Origin: an uncultured Caulobacterales bacterium
Lineage (GTDB): Bacteria; Pseudomonadota; Alphaproteobacteria; Caulobacterales; Maricaulaceae
Reading direction: 5' to 3'
Assembly (NCBI GenBank): GCA_947503715.1
Contig: CANNER010000001.1
Location: 62,001 to 126,000 of the forward strand
Length of the DNA stretch: 64,000 bases
This document shows, piece after piece, positions 60,901-64,000 of this stretch. The position numbers and the translations under genes were made by a program. The notes under the pieces are model-generated. The model was not told where the DNA came from. It made no database searches and saw nothing but the letters and a program-made list of their open reading frames with translations. The first letter of the stretch is position 1. Every line of letters starts with the position of its first letter.

Positions 60901-62394
60901 ATGGTTTCACACGCATCCACCTCTGCTCTCGATTTTATCTTCACGCCGGAAGCCTATGGCGCGCGGGGGGATGATCCTGATTTTGATGATGCGCCGGGGA
61001 TACAGGCGGCGCTGGAGGCTGCAGAAGCTGTCGGCGGGGAGCTTCGTTTGGGTGCGAAGATCTATCACCTGCGTTCCGGAATCCGGCAGAGCCGCGCCGC
61101 GACGGTGCGGGGATTTGGCTATGGCGATACGATCCCGACAAATTCCGGCCCGCAGAAAAGTACAACGACCTTGAAAATGATGGCCAAGATCAAAGTGGCG
61201 TGGCTCATCCAATCGCAGACCTATGGCGAGCGGATTTATAATCCGCGCCTCTATGACTTCTGCCTGCACGGTCATTCCATGACGGATATCGGTATCTGGG
61301 CGCGGTCGACAAATCTCCATGATTGGGACGGGCTTTATGTGCGGCAATGTTTGACCGATCATGCGATCTGCGATGACGGAAATGGCGAGTTGTCGGCGCG
61401 AAACCGGATTGGCTCTTTTATCTGTGATGTCTCGCGCCAACCGAAATTGCAAAAGGCCAACGGATTAGTGCTGGACAGTGTTGGTATGGTTGCGTCTGAT
61501 GCCAAGCGGATTGGCCTGACGCAATATCATCTCGGCTATATTTATTGCACAAGCGGCAGTGAGGGCGAGGGCCTGATCATCGGGGATATCGACTCAACGC
61601 TCGTCGAATTTTATCAGGGCAAGCGTCTCTATCTCGCGGGGGTGCGCGAAGACCAAGGCCTCCGCGCGGCGCGAAAAATCACGCTGAACCACGTCGCCGC
61701 AGACATTCACGCGGAATCCGGCGTCATCGCGAAAATCTTTAATGTGAATTCCGAGCCCTGTCACAAAATCACCGAAGAACCGGGCGCGGCCTTGCATTAC
61801 GCGATTTCCGGACGGTTGAGCGGCAGTGTCTATCAATCGCAGACATTCACGCTGGGACGATCGCTGAACTTGGCTGCGAAAGATGCAAATACGTCTTTCC
61901 CGGCGGCGGGTGAGTTGACGAGTGTCGGGGCGCAACATGCGCAAGCGCTGAAACTCTCAGATAAGCAGACGACCGCGAATTGGACGGTCCTTCCGCCCGA
62001 TGATTTTGATGACGGCGCGATACAGGGGCTCTGCATTCGTTATTGTGCAAACCCGGGTGCGGATGTGGAGATTTCCGTCGAGTTGCGAAGCGCGGCCGTG
62101 GGGCAGGGTTTTGGCAAAGCGCAGACGGTGATATCAGCCCATCTGCCGGCGGGCGCGAAATCGGGCAGTGTCTATCTCTGCGAAACGCTGGACATGGATC
62201 ACCGTTTTGGGCGGGGAGATATTCTGACGATTAATATTCAGCGCCTGACTGGAGAGAATAGTCAGGCGCTGAATATCTTTGGGGTGGAGTGCCTCTTTAA
62301 AGCCGATGGCCCGATAGAGAACCGCCCCGAAGTCCGTACCTATAACGCCCCGTCCATGGTGGCGGAGCGTTATAAAAAGCCGGGATTGGTGTAG
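60901..62394 (+). CDS. Right-handed beta-helix protein (pectate lyase-like/tail-spike-like)
   Basis: This 497-aa protein has no signal peptide. The N-terminus has the Pectate_lyase_3 pattern: FTPEAYGARGDDPDFDDAPG followed by IQAALEAAEAVGGELRLGAK (asparagine/aspartate ladder start), then a parallel beta-helix (IYNPRLYDFCLHGHSMTDIG, NLHDWDGLYVRQC). The C-terminal third is beta-rich, perhaps a carbohydrate-binding module (EISVELRSAAVGQGFGKAQ). Such folds occur in polysaccharide lyases, GH28-like hydrolases and phage tail spikes. The substrate is unknown. The RND gene ends 3 bases later on the other strand. A possible role in polysaccharide turnover is speculation. Confidence 0.7.
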   Translation: MVSHASTSALDFIFTPEAYGARGDDPDFDDAPGIQAALEAAEAVGGELRLGAKIYHLRSGIRQSRAATVRGFGYGDTIPTNSGPQKSTTTLKMMAKIKVAWLIQSQTYGERIYNPRLYDFCLHGHSMTDIGIWARSTNLHDWDGLYVRQCLTDHAICDDGNGELSARNRIGSFICDVSRQPKLQKANGLVLDSVGMVASDAKRIGLTQYHLGYIYCTSGSEGEGLIIGDIDSTLVEFYQGKRLYLAGVREDQGLRAARKITLNHVAADIHAESGVIAKIFNVNSEPCHKITEEPGAALHYAISGRLSGSVYQSQTFTLGRSLNLAAKDANTSFPAAGELTSVGAQHAQALKLSDKQTTANWTVLPPDDFDDGAIQGLCIRYCANPGADVEISVELRSAAVGQGFGKAQTVISAHLPAGAKSGSVYLCETLDMDHRFGRGDILTINIQRLTGENSQALNIFGVECLFKADGPIENRPEVRTYNAPSMVAERYKKPGLV

Positions 62395-62397
62395 TCG

Positions 62398-64000
62398 CTA
62401 TTCCGCTTGCGGAATTGCGACCGGGCGTGGCGAGTAGTTTACATGTTTCGGCGTAAACGGCACGCGGCGCTTGCCCTTGATGACATAACCGAACCAGCGG
62501 CGGATATCCGCGCCAATCCCGTAAAGCGCCGGGACGAAGAACAGCGTCACGAACAGGGCGAAGAGTACGCCAAAGGCCAAGCTGATACCAATCGGGATGA
62601 GCCACTGCGCTTGCAGCGAGCGTTCCAGCAAGAGCGGCATCAGGCCGACAAAGGTCGTTAGTGAGGTCAGCAGGATTGGACGGAACCGCTTGGTCCCTGC
62701 CGTGATCAAAGCTTCCGCCCCGTCCATGCCCTTATCGCGCAATCGGTGGACATAATCGAGTAAGACAAGGTTGTCATTCACCGCCACCCCGGCGGCGGCA
62801 AACATCCCGAGGATGGAGAGCAGCGACATCGTGCGGTCCATCACGACATGACCCATAATCATCCCGCAATAGCAGAAGGGAATGGCCGCGAGGAGAATCA
62901 GGATCGGCTCACCATAGGATTTGAATGACACCGCCACGATGAAATAGGCCACCCCAATCGCGATTAGCATAAGCGTTAGGAGCTCGGCTTGGAACTCGGC
63001 TTCCTCCTGCGCGCCGCCAATATTACCGCGCGTGACATTGGGATGAATTTGCTCGAAATCATTGAAGAAGTTCTCATCCAGGTCTGTCCTGATTTCACCA
63101 ATACGCTCGGACACGACTTCCGCCGAGACGATAATGGCGCGCTGGCGTTCACGTCGCAGGATACGGTTCGTGCCGGGCTCGAAGCGGAGCTCTGCCACCG
63201 TATCCAGCGGGACCTCGCGTCCATCCGCGGCGCGGATGCGTACGGATTTCAGGAAGTCGAGTGACTCGCGATCAACGGCCGGATAGCGGACATAGACCCG
63301 CACATCCTCGCCGTCGCGAGGTAGGCGCTGGACCTCTTCGCCAAAGAAACCCTGACGGATTTGCCGCGCGACATCTGCCGTTGTAATTCCGAGGGACTCT
63401 GCGCCGGGCTTAAGGTCGAACTGCACTTCCTCGGATGCGCTCTCCATATCATTGACGACATTGAACACACCGTCATAGCTCCGCAATTGCGCCATCAAAT
63501 CGTCGGCGGCGGCTTGGAGATCGTCAAAGGATTTGGCGTTCAGCACATATTGGATGGGCGGGCCGTTATTTCCGTCCTTGTAGTTCACGGTAATCGTTTC
63601 CGCGTCCGGCACATCGCCGATCAACTCGCGCAAACGTTCTGCTGTTTCCTGCGCCGTCAATGTCCGCGTTTCGGGCGGCACCAATTTGACGAGGGCGAGC
63701 ACATTATTATCGCGGGAGCGCGTATACCAGTTCTCGATCAGATCGCCGTCCTTAGCTTTGATCTCTTCAGAGAGGTCATGTTCCGCGTCCTGAATTTGCG
63801 CGAGGACCTGTAATGTCCGCGTATAGGGCGTGCCTTCCGGCAGGCTCACGCTGATCTCGACCTGATCACTTTCCGACTCCGGGAAGAAGGAGGATTTGAC
63901 GTACCCATTGGCAACAACGCCCACAGTCAGGATCATGATACCGAGGAAGAATGACGCCGTCAGGTAACGTCGACGTAAGGCCCAGGTAATTGCCGGACGG
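62398..64000 (-). CDS. RND-family efflux transporter permease, 3' part (continues beyond window)
   Basis: About 534 residues are visible. The frame enters from the window edge (the ATG at 63936 is internal: RRRYLTASFFLGIMILTVGV precedes it without a stop). The layout corresponds to the second half of AcrB/MexF/CzcA-like pumps: the TM7-like segment, the porter domain (VEISVSLPEGTPYTRTLQVL, IRQGFFGEEVQRLPRDGEDV) and TM8-12 with GMFAAAGVAVNDNLVLLDYV and KRFRPILLTSLTTFVGLMPL. These inner-membrane proton antiporters export drugs, metals or lipids with a periplasmic adaptor and an outer-membrane channel. The substrate is unassigned. Confidence 0.9.
   Translation of the reverse strand, partial: RPAITWALRRRYLTASFFLGIMILTVGVVANGYVKSSFFPESESDQVEISVSLPEGTPYTRTLQVLAQIQDAEHDLSEEIKAKDGDLIENWYTRSRDNNVLALVKLVPPETRTLTAQETAERLRELIGDVPDAETITVNYKDGNNGPPIQYVLNAKSFDDLQAAADDLMAQLRSYDGVFNVVNDMESASEEVQFDLKPGAESLGITTADVARQIRQGFFGEEVQRLPRDGEDVRVYVRYPAVDRESLDFLKSVRIRAADGREVPLDTVAELRFEPGTNRILRRERQRAIIVSAEVVSERIGEIRTDLDENFFNDFEQIHPNVTRGNIGGAQEEAEFQAELLTLMLIAIGVAYFIVAVSFKSYGEPILILLAAIPFCYCGMIMGHVVMDRTMSLLSILGMFAAAGVAVNDNLVLLDYVHRLRDKGMDGAEALITAGTKRFRPILLTSLTTFVGLMPLLLERSLQAQWLIPIGISLAFGVLFALFVTLFFVPALYGIGADIRRWFGYVIKGKRRVPFTPKHVNYSPRPVAIPQAE

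Overview
The window looks like chromosome of a marine alphaproteobacterium, possibly of the Hyphomonadales/Maricaulales kind. This is inferred from gene style: a YccA/BI-1 gene, a FixJ/FixK pair, DUF3363-type relaxases and a giant VCBS/RTX protein. The species cannot be named from the sequence alone. Core genes have balanced to GC-leaning codons. The defence genes at 3.6-10.6 kb are clearly AT-richer and look acquired.

Layout. (1) 1-1.94 kb: core genes (BI-1 start, aldo/keto reductase, ThpR) and an intact tRNA-Leu(CAG). (2) 1.93-18.68 kb: an integrative mobilizable island at the tRNA 3' end, bounded by a 33-bp perfect direct repeat. It carries a tyrosine integrase, an Avs-like STAND NTPase with a DUF4297/Cap4-type nuclease domain (apparently split by a frameshift), an unknown 277-aa protein, a mobilization module (relaxase, ribbon-helix-helix protein, small protein, candidate oriT) and a six-gene NAD/ADP-ribose operon (Prs-like, NAMPT-like, NADAR, NrtR-like, 2OG-Fe(II) oxygenase, deoxyribonucleotidase). 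(3) 18.65-22.37 kb: a decayed second element with two damaged integrases, an AlpA-like and a second HTH protein. (4) 23.08-38.99 kb: one 5304-aa VCBS-repeat/RTX protein with signs of recent internal duplication. (5) 39.3-40.4 kb: a relic of another integrase-relaxase element. (6) 40.5-58.5 kb: a LuxO-type phosphorelay (hybrid kinase with its own HPt, plus a sigma-54 activator) beside three operons for an acylated surface polysaccharide (TolC-like/MBOAT/SGNH-like; GT2-STAS/flippase/large membrane protein; Ig-like/glycoside hydrolase/GT4). (7) 59-60.7 kb: a rearrangement scar joining an RTX tail to a 5'-truncated fixJ, then fixK. (8) 60.9-64 kb: a beta-helix protein and the 3' part of an RND pump.

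How the parts may work together. The three polysaccharide operons each have a GG-N10-GC sigma-54 promoter candidate in front. The intergenic regions carry TTGCA/TGCAA dyads in pairs spaced exactly 21 bp, and these resemble Vibrio LuxO sites. The LuxO-like activator next door is therefore the obvious candidate regulator, giving a sigma-54-controlled matrix or capsule switch outside the vibrios. In the island, the Prs-like and NAMPT-like pair lacks an NMN adenylyltransferase partner and sits beside a NADAR (de-ADP-ribosylation fold) gene and an NrtR-like ADP-ribose sensor. That makes an ADP-ribose-to-NAD reconstitution pathway (phage NARP1-like) a testable alternative to ordinary nicotinamide salvage. 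All functional statements come from motif reading without database searches.
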